Assembly (NCBI GenBank): GCA_964472035.1
Contig: CAYYIT010000017.1
Coordinates: forward strand, 1-43,536
Length of the DNA stretch: 43,536 nucleotides
Reading direction: 5' to 3'
Source of the DNA: UBA3855 sp964472035
Lineage (GTDB): Bacteria > Bacillota > Clostridia > Oscillospirales > Ruminococcaceae
Shown here one piece after another: positions 25,064 through 32,867 of the stretch. The translations under genes and the position numbers were made by a program. The notes below the pieces were generated by a model. The model was not told where the DNA came from. It saw only the letters and a program-made list of their open reading frames with translations, and ran no database searches. Position 1 is the first letter of the stretch; each line of letters starts with the position of its first letter.

Positions 25064-25652
25064 AGCGGAAAAACATTCTATCGAAGCACTGGAAGCTGCT
25101 CCCGATGAAGAACTTGCAGTTCTTGCAAAGGATTCAGTGGATGCAGAAGCAGTGCTGCTGACGCGGTATCTGAAGATCATCCGCTATCATGCGTGCAAAT
25201 TTGCACGATCAGAAGCGGATATCGATGATCTCGTGCAGGAGGGACTGATCGTCCTTCTGCATGCTGTATCGGAATTCCGGCAGGAACGGCAGGTGAAGTT
25301 TTCCACCTTTGCGCAGACCTGCATTCTCAACAGAATGAAAAACGTAGTGCGCCGTGAACATCATGGTGCCGTACCTGATCCGTCCCCCTATTTGGAGGAT
25401 TGCATCGGGATCGCGGATCCCGATACGCCGGAGAGCATTCTGCTGGAGAAGGAGAATTACGAACAGTGCCGCATGCAGGTGATGGCAATGCTGTCCCGAA
25501 GAGAATGGGAAATTCTGCAATGCATTATGATGGGGGATTCCTATCTGCAGACCGCTGAAAAGCTGCAGATCAGTGAAAAATCCGTGGATAATGCCATGCA
25601 GCGTGTGCGCAGAAAAATGCGCACGGTCGAAAGCACAGAGTGCTTTCAGTAA
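25053..25652 (+). CDS. sigH: SigH-like RNA polymerase sigma factor
   Basis: A 199-residue sigma-70 family protein with regions 2 and 4 only. Region 2 shows DIDDLVQEGLIVLLHAVSEF and KFSTFAQTCILNRMKN. Region 4 shows LSRREWEILQCIMMGDSYLQ and ends KSVDNAMQRVRRKM, very close to the KSIDNALQRVKRKL end of Bacillus SigH (Spo0H), which directs early stationary-phase genes. ATG 25053 is chosen because the region 2 match begins soon after; this start overlaps the end of the fumarase beta gene by 11 bases, so translation may be coupled. The gene set it controls here is unknown. Confidence 0.83.
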   Translation: MSAEAEKHSIEALEAAPDEELAVLAKDSVDAEAVLLTRYLKIIRYHACKFARSEADIDDLVQEGLIVLLHAVSEFRQERQVKFSTFAQTCILNRMKNVVRREHHGAVPDPSPYLEDCIGIADPDTPESILLEKENYEQCRMQVMAMLSRREWEILQCIMMGDSYLQTAEKLQISEKSVDNAMQRVRRKMRTVESTECFQ

Positions 25653-25688
25653 CGAATCGTTTCTCGCAAAGCGAGTACGATAGATTTA

Positions 25689-25753
25689 GGGCTTGTAGCT
25701 TAAACAGAGCGTTGATTCATCAAAGGTGTCGGTATTACCCCGTCCGTAGTCCA
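25689..25753 (+). other. tRNA-like stretch, probably a relic
   Basis: The first 23 bases look like the 5' half of a tRNA: GGGCTTG, TA, GCTT-loop-GAGC, G. The end is GTAGTCCA, which pairs with the first five bases only (one wobble). The D loop is short and lacks GG, no normal TTC T-loop is present, and total length is 65 bases. I see no working anticodon arm. It lies in the gap between sigH and the zinc-ribbon gene; the rest of that gap has no promoter that I recognise. Confidence 0.3.
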
Positions 25754-25783
25754 AAACAAATAACTTAAGTGAGGTAAACAATC

Positions 25784-26059
25784 ATGTACGAAGACAAGAC
25801 ATTAGTGTGCAAGGAATGCGGAGCGGAGTTTGTATTTTCTGCTGGTGAGCAGGAGTTCTATGCAGAGAAGGGTTTTGAGCATGAGCCCCAGAGATGCAAG
25901 AGCTGCCGCAGCGCAAGAAAGGGCGCACCGAGAGCTACAAGAGAGATGTTCACAGCTACATGTGCAGGCTGTGGCGGCGAAGCTCGCGTTCCCTTCCAGC
26001 CCAGCGAAGGCCGTGCAGTATACTGCAGCGAGTGCTTTGCAAAGATGAGAGAAGAATAA
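25784..26059 (+). CDS. small four-CxxC zinc-ribbon protein
   Basis: A 91-residue protein with four CxxC pairs: CKEC (residues 9-12), CKSC, CAGC and CSEC near the end. They form two four-cysteine sites, each likely to hold one zinc. The first half has LVCKECGAEFVFSAGEQEFY and QRCKSC, the second CAGCGGEARVPFQPS and VYCSECF. This matches a family of small zinc-ribbon proteins common in clostridia, of unknown role, perhaps nucleic acid or protein binding. GTGAGGT precedes the ATG. It lies 131 bases after sigH and 80 bases before the DUF1858 gene. Confidence 0.8.
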   Translation: MYEDKTLVCKECGAEFVFSAGEQEFYAEKGFEHEPQRCKSCRSARKGAPRATREMFTATCAGCGGEARVPFQPSEGRAVYCSECFAKMREE

Positions 26060-26071
26060 GAATTGGATATG

Positions 26072-26105
26072 ACAGAGGGGCACAGCGGTTCGCTGTGCTC
26101 TCTGT
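26072..26105 (+). terminator. strong stem-loop between the zinc-ribbon and DUF1858 genes
   Basis: GCACAGCG, a 3-base loop and CGCTGTGC form an 8-bp core, extended on both sides by ACAGA/TCTGT. There is no T-run, so it is more likely an mRNA-stabilising or partial stop element than a full terminator. Confidence 0.5.
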
Positions 26106-26139
26106 ATGAAAACGGGATCCTTCCCGATGGAGGTATAGT

Positions 26140-26340
26140 ATGGTAGTAACGAAGGATACGATCATTGGTGACATCCTCGATGCAGATTTCGAGGTAGCAC
26201 CCTATTTTCTGGAAATGGGAATGCACTGTCTCGGCTGCCCGTCCGCAAGAGGCGAGTCCATCGAACAGGCATGTGCCGTTCACGGTGTCAGCGCAGATGA
26301 GCTGGTAGCAAAGCTGAACGCACATTTCGAGAATAAGTAA
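26140..26340 (+). CDS. DUF1858 domain protein
   Basis: A 66-residue stand-alone DUF1858 domain: it begins VTKDTIIGDIL, then EVAPYFLEMGMHCLGCPSA, and ends DELVAKLNAHFE. The same domain forms the N-terminus of ScdA/RIC iron-sulphur repair proteins and some disulphide oxidoreductases. The CLGC pair is a likely redox or metal-binding site. GGAGG lies 6 bases before the ATG. Free-standing versions are common in anaerobic Firmicutes, and their function is not established. The next gene, trmK, starts 63 bases later. Confidence 0.87.
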   Translation: MVVTKDTIIGDILDADFEVAPYFLEMGMHCLGCPSARGESIEQACAVHGVSADELVAKLNAHFENK

Positions 26341-26403
26341 GTCATAACAATTACCGGGGCTGCGGCATCTGCTACAGCCCTGATTGACATTCAAGGAGAA
26401 ATT

Positions 26404-27072
26404 ATGCTCAACTCAAGATTACAGGCCTGTGCAGGTTTTGTCAGAGAGCAGGCGCATGTCTGCGATGTCGGCACGGATCACGCGCAGCTTGCAGTTTACC
26501 TGATCGAAGAGGGCATTGCGGACAGCGTTATCGCCTCCGATATTGGTGAAGGTCCCCTCGCAGCAGCCCAGCGCACCATTGAAAAGCACGGGCTTTCGAG
26601 CCGGATCCGTACCATCCTGTCGGACGGACTGCAAAATGTGCCCGGCGAAGATCTGACCGATATTGTGATCGCCGGAATGGGCGGCGAGACCATGGTGCAT
26701 ATCCTCGAGACATGTCCTTTTCCGCTGACGGATATCCGGCTGATCCTGCAGCCCATGACGAAGGCGGATGTGCTGCGTGACTGGCTGTACCGGCATGGCT
26801 TTGCGATCTGCAGGGAAACCTGCATCCGTGAGGAACGTTTTCTGTACGCCGTGATGCAGGTGGAATACACCGGAAACTGCGTGGAACCCGATGCCGTCCT
26901 GCTTCGTTTCGGAAAGATGGATCTGTCAGAGCCGGATTGCCTTGCCTATGCCAAACGGCAGTATGATATGGTGTGCCAGTCCCGTGACGGCAGGCTCTCC
27001 GCAGGAAAATCCCCCGCGCCCTTTGACGAAATGGCGGCACTGATGAAACAACGATTGGAGGATGCGCAGTGA
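26404..27072 (+). CDS. trmK: TrmK, tRNA (adenine22-N1)-methyltransferase
   Basis: A 222-residue Rossmann-fold methyltransferase. It opens with LNSRLQACAGFVREQAHVCD, the SAM-binding DVGTDHAQLAVYL, then IASDIGEGPLAAA, and the IVIAGMGGETM motif typical of the TrmK/YqfN family. The enzyme methylates A22 in the D-loop of tRNA, mainly tRNA-Ser and tRNA-Tyr. The C-terminal helices are shorter in motif content but complete. AAGGAG precedes the ATG. Its stop overlaps the GTG start of the Nif3-like gene (GTGA); this trmK-nif3 pair is conserved in Firmicutes and often follows the main sigma factor gene. Confidence 0.93.
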   Translation: MLNSRLQACAGFVREQAHVCDVGTDHAQLAVYLIEEGIADSVIASDIGEGPLAAAQRTIEKHGLSSRIRTILSDGLQNVPGEDLTDIVIAGMGGETMVHILETCPFPLTDIRLILQPMTKADVLRDWLYRHGFAICRETCIREERFLYAVMQVEYTGNCVEPDAVLLRFGKMDLSEPDCLAYAKRQYDMVCQSRDGRLSAGKSPAPFDEMAALMKQRLEDAQ

Positions 27073-27830
27073 CAGTGCATGAAATTTATCAGTTTTTGGA
27101 TGACATTGCGCCGTTTTCGGCACAGGAAAAATGGGATAATTCCGGACTTCTCGTCGGCGATCCCAGCTGCTCTGTCAGCAGCGTACTGGTGACGCTGGAT
27201 ATTACGCTTGCGGCGGTGGAGGAGGCACGCAGAAACGGCTGCGATCTGATCATTTCCCATCATCCCGTGATTTTCAGCCCACTGAAACGCCTGACGCCGA
27301 ACGATCCGGTTTATGCGCTCGCCGCCAATCGTATGGCTGCGATCTGCAGTCATACCCCGTTTGATATTGCCAGCGGCGGCATCAATGATATTCTTGCCGG
27401 AATGCTCGGCGAACGCGTTGCGCTGGAAGAGGAGATCCTTCCCCTCGACGATGCTGGCTGCGGCAGAATCATCACGCTGCGCAATTCCATGTCTGCGACA
27501 GAGATTGCCAAGGCTGCGAAGGAAGTCCTCGGCTGCAATACTGTTCGCTTGATGGATACCGGAATGCCTGTGAAAACGCTCGGCATCTGTTCCGGATCCG
27601 GTGCATCAATGCTCGAGGAGATCGAGGGCAGATGTGATGCCCTCCTGACCGGAGACGTCAAGCATGACCGCTGGTATGCGGCGCAGCATCTGGGCATTTC
27701 GCTCATTGACTGCGGCCACTATCACACCGAGGTCGTGATGGTGAAGGCGCTTGCTGAGCGCCTGCGGAAGCAATTTCCCGCGCTTGCGGTACATGAATGG
27801 GAAGGCGGCGATCCTGTTTCCTATGTCTGA
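27069..27830 (+). CDS. Nif3-like dinuclear metal centre protein (YqfO family)
   Basis: A 253-residue protein of the Nif3 family, which forms hexameric rings with two metal ions per subunit. Motifs: FSAQEKWDNSGLLVGD near the N-terminus, LIISHHPVIF with the metal-binding histidines, SHTPFD, and a C-terminal GDVKHDRWYAA and DCGHYHTE. It lacks the inserted CutA-like domain of the longer B. subtilis YqfO. The biochemical role is not settled; GTP cyclohydrolase-related activity and metal chaperoning have been proposed for the family. It starts at GTG 27069 within the trmK stop and its own stop overlaps the rlmA start by 8 bases. Confidence 0.92.
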   Translation: MTVHEIYQFLDDIAPFSAQEKWDNSGLLVGDPSCSVSSVLVTLDITLAAVEEARRNGCDLIISHHPVIFSPLKRLTPNDPVYALAANRMAAICSHTPFDIASGGINDILAGMLGERVALEEEILPLDDAGCGRIITLRNSMSATEIAKAAKEVLGCNTVRLMDTGMPVKTLGICSGSGASMLEEIEGRCDALLTGDVKHDRWYAAQHLGISLIDCGHYHTEVVMVKALAERLRKQFPALAVHEWEGGDPVSYV

Positions 27831-28650
27831 ACTGATCTGGGCCTGCCCCATCTGCGGCGAGACTCTTCGTGCGGAGGGACGATCCCTTCGCTGCGGCAAA
27901 AATCACTCCTTTGACAGGGCGAGAAGCGGCTATGTGCATCTTCTGCCCTCCAACCGCCAGAACGCCAAGCTCCCCGGTGACAATCCGGAAATGGTGCGCG
28001 CAAGGCGGAATTTTCTCACAAAGGGCTATTATTCCCACCTGCTGGAAGCACTGACAAACGCGGTCGGCGGCTGCCTGCCGGAGTCGGGTGTTCTGCTCGA
28101 TGCCGGCTGCGGTGAGGGATATTATACATCGGGGATACGCAAAGCACTTTCTGAAACGATAACAGACAGCCGTTTTTACGGTGTGGATATTGCCAAAAGT
28201 GCCTGTGACCTCGCGGCGAGAAATGACAAAACGACGGAATTTGCCGTCGGCAGCGTGTTCCATCTGCCCGTACAGGCGGGAAGCTGCGATGTGGTGCTGA
28301 GTATTTTTGCCCCCTATTGCGGTGAGGAATTCCAGCGCGTGCTGAAGCACGGCGGCCATCTCATCATGGCGATCCCCGCGGCGCGCCATCTCTGGCAGCT
28401 CAAGGCGGCGGTGTACGAAAAACCCTACGAAAACGCCGTGAAGGACTACGCACTCGACGGCTTTGCCTTCATCGGAAAACACACGGCGGAGAAGTCCATT
28501 CAGCTCGAATGCGCGCAGGATATCGCGGATCTGTTCAGCATGACGCCCTACGCCTACCGGACGAGTCCGCAGCAGCGGCAGCGTCTTGCGGCTCTGGAAA
28601 CGCTGACGACGGAGACCGCATTTGAAGTACTTGTATATCAGAAACCATAA
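27823..28650 (+). CDS. rlmA: RlmA-type 23S rRNA guanine-N1 methyltransferase
   Basis: A 275-residue protein with an N-terminal zinc finger (Cys8, Cys11, Cys24, His28: CPIC...CGKNH) and a Rossmann methyltransferase with LLDAGCGEGYYT, FYGVDIAKSA and the catalytic-region VLSIFAPYC. This matches RlmA, which modifies G745 or G748 of 23S rRNA. In Gram-positive bacteria the position is usually 748 (RlmA-II), which can affect tylosin response; I cannot separate the two types by eye. ATG 27823 overlaps the Nif3 stop by 8 bases; an ATG at 27793 would add ten residues. It ends 15 bases before rqcH. Confidence 0.88.
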   Translation: MSELIWACPICGETLRAEGRSLRCGKNHSFDRARSGYVHLLPSNRQNAKLPGDNPEMVRARRNFLTKGYYSHLLEALTNAVGGCLPESGVLLDAGCGEGYYTSGIRKALSETITDSRFYGVDIAKSACDLAARNDKTTEFAVGSVFHLPVQAGSCDVVLSIFAPYCGEEFQRVLKHGGHLIMAIPAARHLWQLKAAVYEKPYENAVKDYALDGFAFIGKHTAEKSIQLECAQDIADLFSMTPYAYRTSPQQRQRLAALETLTTETAFEVLVYQKP

Positions 28651-28665
28651 TTCGGAGGAATTGCT

Positions 28666-30414
28666 ATGGCATTTGACGGCGCATATCTCTATGCAGTAAA
28701 ACAGGAAATCGAGGCGTGCATCGACGCAAGAGCGGACAAGATCCACCAGCCCTCACGCGATGAGATCCTCATCCATCTGCGCGGCAGGGAGGGCGTGAAG
28801 AAGCTGCTGATCAGCACATCCGGCGACAGCGCGCGGATCCATCTGACGGAGATCTCCATCGAAAATCCCGCGGCACCGCCGATGTTCTGCATGCTTCTGC
28901 GCAAGCACCTCGGCAGCGGACGACTCGTTGCTGTGCGGCAGGACGGACTGGAGCGCATTCTGTTCCTGGATTTTGACTGTGTGAATGAGCTGGGCGACCG
29001 CGTGACGCTGACGCTTGCCTGTGAGGTGATGGGCAGATACTCGAACCTCATCCTCGTCGGACAGGACGGCAAGGTGATCGACAGCCTCAAGCGCAATGCC
29101 GATATTACGAGAGAACGCGTCATTCTTCCCGGATTTCCGTACGAAATGCCCCACCGAAGCCGCCGTCTGGACTTCCTTACGACCGATGACGATACGATTG
29201 GCAGTGCATTTCTGCTCGCGGCGGATATGCCGCTGGACAAGGCACTCGTGCAGCTCTTTGAGGGCGTGTCGCCCCTGCTTGCAAGGGAATGGGCGTACTA
29301 TGTCGGAAGGGGCGAGACCATCCGTACGCATTCCATGACCGATGCGCAGAAGGACAGGCTGTTCTTTGCGCTGCACCGCACTGCGGAGATGCTCCGCACA
29401 CGCAGCTATCAGTTCACGATCCTCCAGACGCCGGAGGGTCAGCTGCGAGATTATTGCTTCCTGCGTCCGGAGCAGTACGGCGGTCTGATGATCACGCGCC
29501 CCATGTCCTCGGCAAGCGCAGCACTGGATGAATTCTACGCCAAGCGCGACCTTCATGCGAGAATGAAGCAGCGCGCCAACGACCTGTTCCGCCTCGTGAT
29601 GACAAGACTGGAGCGCGTCACAAGAAAGCTCGACAATCAGCGTCAGGAGCTTGCGGAAACCGACAAGATGGAGAGAAACAAGCTCTTCGGCGATCTCCTC
29701 TCCGCCAACCTCTACCGCATCCAGAAGGGCGATGCTGCGGCGCTCGTGGAGAATTTTTACGAGGAATCGTGTCCGGAGCTCTCCATCCCCCTGCAGGTGA
29801 ATCTTACGCCGGCGCAGAATGCCCAGCGTTACTATACGCTCTACCGCAAGGCTGCAACGGCAAAGGAAAAGCTCGCCGAGCAGATCGCGCAGGGCGAGCA
29901 GGAGCTGCAATATCTTGAGAGTGTGTTCGATGTCCTCAACCGTGCGGAAACAGAAAGCGACCTCTTGCTCCTCCGCGAGGAACTGAGCCAGCAGGGTTAT
30001 GTGAAAAACCGCAGCGCAAAGCAGAAGCCTCCGAAGCAGCAGCCCCCGATGGTCTATCGCTCCGAGGACGGCTTTATGATCCTTGTCGGCAGGAACAACC
30101 GCCAGAACGACCTGCTCACCATGAAGCAGGCTGCCAAGCAGGACATCTGGCTGCATACGCAGAACATTCCCGGTTCGCATGTCATCCTCGTCACCGACGG
30201 CGCGGAGCCGAGCGAAACCGCCATCCGTCAGGCCGCCGTACTTGCAGCCTACCACAGCAAGGCAAGGGATTCGGCGCAGGTGCCGGTGGATTTCACGAAG
30301 GTCAAGTTCGTCAAGAAGCCGAACGGTGCCAAGCCCGGCATGGTGATCTTCACGAACCAGCAGACGCTCTATGTGAAGCCGGATGCCGCGCTCTGCGAAT
30401 CGCTGAAAGCCTGA
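28666..30414 (+). CDS. rqcH: RqcH (NFACT family), ribosome quality control factor
   Basis: A 582-residue protein, the full length for the family. The NFACT-N domain carries ARADKIHQPSRDEILIHLRG and EVMGRYSNLILV. Middle coiled coils follow (RLERVTRKLDNQRQELAET and the KLAEQIAQGEQELQYLE stretch), then a C-terminal NFACT-R domain with EDGFMILVGRNNRQNDLLTMK, DIWLHTQNIPGSHVIL and the FTKVKFVKKP stretch. RqcH binds stalled 50S subunits and adds C-terminal alanine tails that mark incomplete proteins for degradation. Older annotation calls such proteins fibronectin-binding. AGGAG precedes the ATG. It lies in a tightly packed run with trmK, rlmA and the DNA glycosylase gene, which begins 8 bases after its stop. 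Confidence 0.95.
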   Translation: MAFDGAYLYAVKQEIEACIDARADKIHQPSRDEILIHLRGREGVKKLLISTSGDSARIHLTEISIENPAAPPMFCMLLRKHLGSGRLVAVRQDGLERILFLDFDCVNELGDRVTLTLACEVMGRYSNLILVGQDGKVIDSLKRNADITRERVILPGFPYEMPHRSRRLDFLTTDDDTIGSAFLLAADMPLDKALVQLFEGVSPLLAREWAYYVGRGETIRTHSMTDAQKDRLFFALHRTAEMLRTRSYQFTILQTPEGQLRDYCFLRPEQYGGLMITRPMSSASAALDEFYAKRDLHARMKQRANDLFRLVMTRLERVTRKLDNQRQELAETDKMERNKLFGDLLSANLYRIQKGDAAALVENFYEESCPELSIPLQVNLTPAQNAQRYYTLYRKAATAKEKLAEQIAQGEQELQYLESVFDVLNRAETESDLLLLREELSQQGYVKNRSAKQKPPKQQPPMVYRSEDGFMILVGRNNRQNDLLTMKQAAKQDIWLHTQNIPGSHVILVTDGAEPSETAIRQAAVLAAYHSKARDSAQVPVDFTKVKFVKKPNGAKPGMVIFTNQQTLYVKPDAALCESLKA

Positions 30415-30422
30415 GGTGCGTC

Positions 30423-30935
30423 ATGAAACGTCTTGATGCAGCCTTTTTTCACAGGGATTGCCTCGAGGTGGCGCCCGACCTTGTCGGGAAGATCCTTGTG
30501 CGCCGTCTGCCGGATGGTACGGAGCTTCGCGAACGCATCGCGGAAACGGAAGCCTACCGCGGAACCGAGGATCTCGCCTGCCATGCCTCCAAGGGCAGAA
30601 CGCCGCGTACGGAGCTGCTCTATCGGGAGAGCGGCGTGATCTATGTGTACCTCTGCTACGGGATGCACTATCTGATGAATGTTATCACCGGCGAACGTGA
30701 ACAGCCGCAGGGCGTCCTCTTCCGTGCAGGCACGGAGCATAACGGCCCTGCAAAGCTGACGAAATTCCTGCAGATCGACAAATCCTTCAACGGCGGCAGC
30801 TTTCTGGAGTGCACTGAGCTCTGGATCGAGGATGACGGCGAGCAGCATTCCTATCATACCGATGTCCGCGTCGGCATCGATTACGCAGGGGAGTACTGGA
30901 AGAATATGCCGTGGCGGTTTATTCTGGATAAGTGA
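30423..30935 (+). CDS. DNA-3-methyladenine glycosylase (AAG/MPG family)
   Basis: A 170-residue base-excision repair enzyme that removes alkylated purines. Motifs: FFHRDCLEVAPDLVGKIL, the catalytic Glu in ERIAETEAY, DLACHASKGRTPRTELLY, and VYLCYGMHYLMNVI, all typical of the AAG family. It is somewhat shorter than the common 190-210 residues, mainly in the C-terminal third, but the ending PWRFIL(D)K is regular, so it looks complete. It starts 8 bases after rqcH without a strong ribosome binding site of its own (GAGGTGCGTC), suggesting coupling. A bidirectional terminator follows. Confidence 0.93.
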   Translation: MKRLDAAFFHRDCLEVAPDLVGKILVRRLPDGTELRERIAETEAYRGTEDLACHASKGRTPRTELLYRESGVIYVYLCYGMHYLMNVITGEREQPQGVLFRAGTEHNGPAKLTKFLQIDKSFNGGSFLECTELWIEDDGEQHSYHTDVRVGIDYAGEYWKNMPWRFILDK

Positions 30936-30936
30936 A

Positions 30937-30970
30937 AAAAGCAGAGCCTTTTGACGAAGGCTCTGCTTTA
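30937..30970. terminator. bidirectional terminator
   Basis: AAAGCAGAGCCTT (30938-30950) pairs with AAGGCTCTGCTTT (30957-30969), with A-run on the left and T-rich end on the right. It separates the plus-strand run from the two minus-strand genes. Confidence 0.9.
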
Positions 30971-30976
30971 TGCTTC

Positions 30977-31450
30977 TTATTGGTAATATTCAGCAAGTGC
31001 GAAATTGATACGATTGATTACCGTACTGTTTTGATTTGCGAACACATCCTCTTCTCCGAATGCAAAGAGCATAAAATTAAGCATATCGTCTTCGATCAGT
31101 TCCAGCTTCTGTGTATTGACATTGTAGGAATACCAGTCCCTGCTTCCGTTTTTAGAAATCTGAAAACCGCCGAGAGCGTTTTGATTTTCTGTCTCAATGA
31201 TTTTGTACCATGTTGTAACCATAATCTCGCCGTTTGAGAAATATGCTGTAATTGCGTCAAAAGCACGTTTCTCATCGGCGGACAGATCATCAATATAACT
31301 GCGCGGTTCGCCCTCGGTTGCACCGCATTCTACGCAGGTTTTGGGTTCGTCGTAGGTAGCGTCCTTCCATTCCGGATGCTTGCATTCGCCGCAGCCGGTC
31401 AGTATGATTCCCAATACGGCAGCAGGGATGCAGAGTTTCCATGCTTTCAT
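30977..31450 (-). CDS. small lipoprotein of unknown function
   Basis: A 157-residue lipoprotein. The signal peptide MKAWKLCIPAAVLGIILTGC ends in a lipobox with Cys20. Then come CxxH-like and CVEC pairs (CGEC, CKHPEW, CVECGATEGEP), which could hold zinc, and a ~110-residue domain with no recognisable family (DDLSADEKRAFDAITAYF, WYKIIETENQNALGGFQI). ATG 31450 is chosen because AGGAGG lies 8 bases upstream and the signal peptide begins there. It starts 28 bases after the membrane protein gene at 31479-31826, probably as one transcript. Confidence 0.75.
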   Translation of the reverse strand: MKAWKLCIPAAVLGIILTGCGECKHPEWKDATYDEPKTCVECGATEGEPRSYIDDLSADEKRAFDAITAYFSNGEIMVTTWYKIIETENQNALGGFQISKNGSRDWYSYNVNTQKLELIEDDMLNFMLFAFGEEDVFANQNSTVINRINFALAEYYQ

Positions 31451-31478
31451 TTTCAGTTCCTCCTTGAAAAATGAGTGA

Positions 31479-31826
31479 TCACTCACCCCAGCGATTTGTC
31501 GCTGTATAGGGCTTTGCAGCAGAAACAAGGTTTCCGTTCTTTTTCTCTTTATCCGCAAACTGCTTTTCCAGCAGCTCGCGGGTAACATACAGATTGTTGC
31601 GGATTAGTTCTGTCTGTTCCACCAGTTCGCCAAAGGCATACAGCGTGATGGAACTGAGCCAGCCGAGCAGTACGCCGACAGCTGCACCGGCAAGAGACAA
31701 TAAAAAGCCGAAGCTGGCATTTTCACCAGCGCCGATCGCAAAACCGGTAATGGCGCATGCAATGATCATAAGCCAGAAAGTGATTTTTGCGATCAATTTC
31801 AGCTTAGCACCAGGATCATCAAACAT
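31479..31826 (-). CDS. small two-helix membrane protein
   Basis: A 115-residue protein with an N-terminal MFDDPGAKLKLIAK stretch, two membrane helices (about 15-36 and 43-66), and a cytoplasmic tail with a predicted coiled coil (LVEQTELIRNNLYVTRELLE) ending in a polar segment. Similar 'DDPG.K.K..AK' membrane proteins occur in ruminococci as far as I recall, but I know no function. ATG 31826 is preferred to GTG 31832 because AAGGGGG lies 7 bases before the ATG. A TATAAT is present further upstream on the minus strand (about 31861-31866) without a good -35. Confidence 0.65.
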   Translation of the reverse strand: MFDDPGAKLKLIAKITFWLMIIACAITGFAIGAGENASFGFLLSLAGAAVGVLLGWLSSITLYAFGELVEQTELIRNNLYVTRELLEKQFADKEKKNGNLVSAAKPYTATNRWGE

Positions 31827-31987
31827 CCTCACACCCCCTTTCCATTATCATTTCTAATTCCATTATATCATGCTGCCCATTAAAAAGATAGACTTAAAAC
31901 TGCTTGCAAAAATGATGCATATCCGCTTGCAGTGTGGTGAAATCTGCATAAAAGAATGTGCTTTTATGTTCAATTTGTTATATAGCA

Positions 31988-32026
31988 TTGACATTTTACG
32001 GGCGGTATGGTATAATGAAATTATAC
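31988..32026 (+). promoter_or_regulatory. perfect-consensus promoter with palindrome over the -10
   Basis: TTGACA (31988-31993), 17-base spacer, TATAAT (32011-32016): both hexamers match the consensus. GTATAAT and ATTATAC form a 7-bp palindrome with a 3-base centre at 32010-32026, covering the -10. This is a good place for a repressor; the ArsR-type gene in the same operon is the obvious candidate. The interval 31862-31987 holds nothing else that I can call. Confidence 0.8.
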
Positions 32027-32089
32027 AGAGAGCGTGTGGAATCAGACACGCATCCGATCATCCGCGGCGAAATGCAGAAAGGAATATAC

Positions 32090-32854
32090 ATGCTTTCTAT
32101 TGATCTGACGGGCAGGATTGCCCTTGTGACCGGAGCCTCCGGTGAGCTTGGAAGAGTGATCGCAAAGACCCTTGCACAGTGCGGCGCAGATGTGGCTTTG
32201 CATTACTGCCGCAGCCTTGAAGGTGCACAGCGTGCAGCGCGTGATGTGGAAGCCACAGGCAGACGGGCGTTCCTTGTCCAGTGCGATATTACGGACGGTG
32301 CGCAGGTGCAGGCGATGCAGAAAACCGTTGCGGCGGAATTCGGCAAGGTCGATCTGCTGGTTGCCAATGCTGTGATCCAGTTCGCGTGGAAGTCGGTCCT
32401 GGAACAGCCGCTGGAGGATTTCCAGAGCCAGTTCGATTCCTGCGCGATGCAGACTGTTCACCTTGCAAAGGCCTTTCTGCCCGATATGATCGAGCAGAAT
32501 TACGGCAGAGTCGTTGCCATCAATACGGAATGCTCCGCAATGGCGGATCCCAATACCGCTGCCTATACCGCCGGAAAACGTGCACTCGACGGCATTGTCC
32601 GCTGCCTTGCCAAGGAAGTCGGCTGCCATGGCATTACCGTGAATCAGGTTGCTCCCGGCTGGACGATCTCTGAACGTGACAGGATCAACCACACCGAAAC
32701 AGCTCCCGACTATGATGCCACTGTACCGCTGCGCAGAAGGGGTACGGATGCCGAGATCGCCCAGATGGTCGCTTTCCTGCTTTCCGATCTTGCAAGCTTT
32801 ACAACGGGCGCGTATATTCCCGTGTCCGGCGGCCGTGTCATGCCGGCGATCTGA
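32090..32854 (+). CDS. short-chain dehydrogenase/reductase (FabG-like)
   Basis: A 254-residue classical SDR. Seen features: the NAD(P)-binding VTGASGELGRVIA, the acid-turn region CDITDG, a NAG-like VANAVIQ, Ser in NTECSAM, and the catalytic Tyr-x3-Lys in AAYTAGKRAL, with the C-terminal GAYIPVSGG typical of FabG-type enzymes. The substrate is not predictable. The longer open frame would begin upstream of the promoter, so ATG 32090 with AAAGGA before it is chosen. It is followed after 13 bases by an ArsR-type gene, probably in the same operon. Confidence 0.88.
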   Translation: MLSIDLTGRIALVTGASGELGRVIAKTLAQCGADVALHYCRSLEGAQRAARDVEATGRRAFLVQCDITDGAQVQAMQKTVAAEFGKVDLLVANAVIQFAWKSVLEQPLEDFQSQFDSCAMQTVHLAKAFLPDMIEQNYGRVVAINTECSAMADPNTAAYTAGKRALDGIVRCLAKEVGCHGITVNQVAPGWTISERDRINHTETAPDYDATVPLRRRGTDAEIAQMVAFLLSDLASFTTGAYIPVSGGRVMPAI

Positions 32855-32867
32855 CAGGAGGCGCGTG

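Noticed and set aside
25689..25753. Calling a functional tRNA gene
   Set aside because: Length 65, no TTC-type T-loop, no sound anticodon arm and two mismatches in the acceptor stem.
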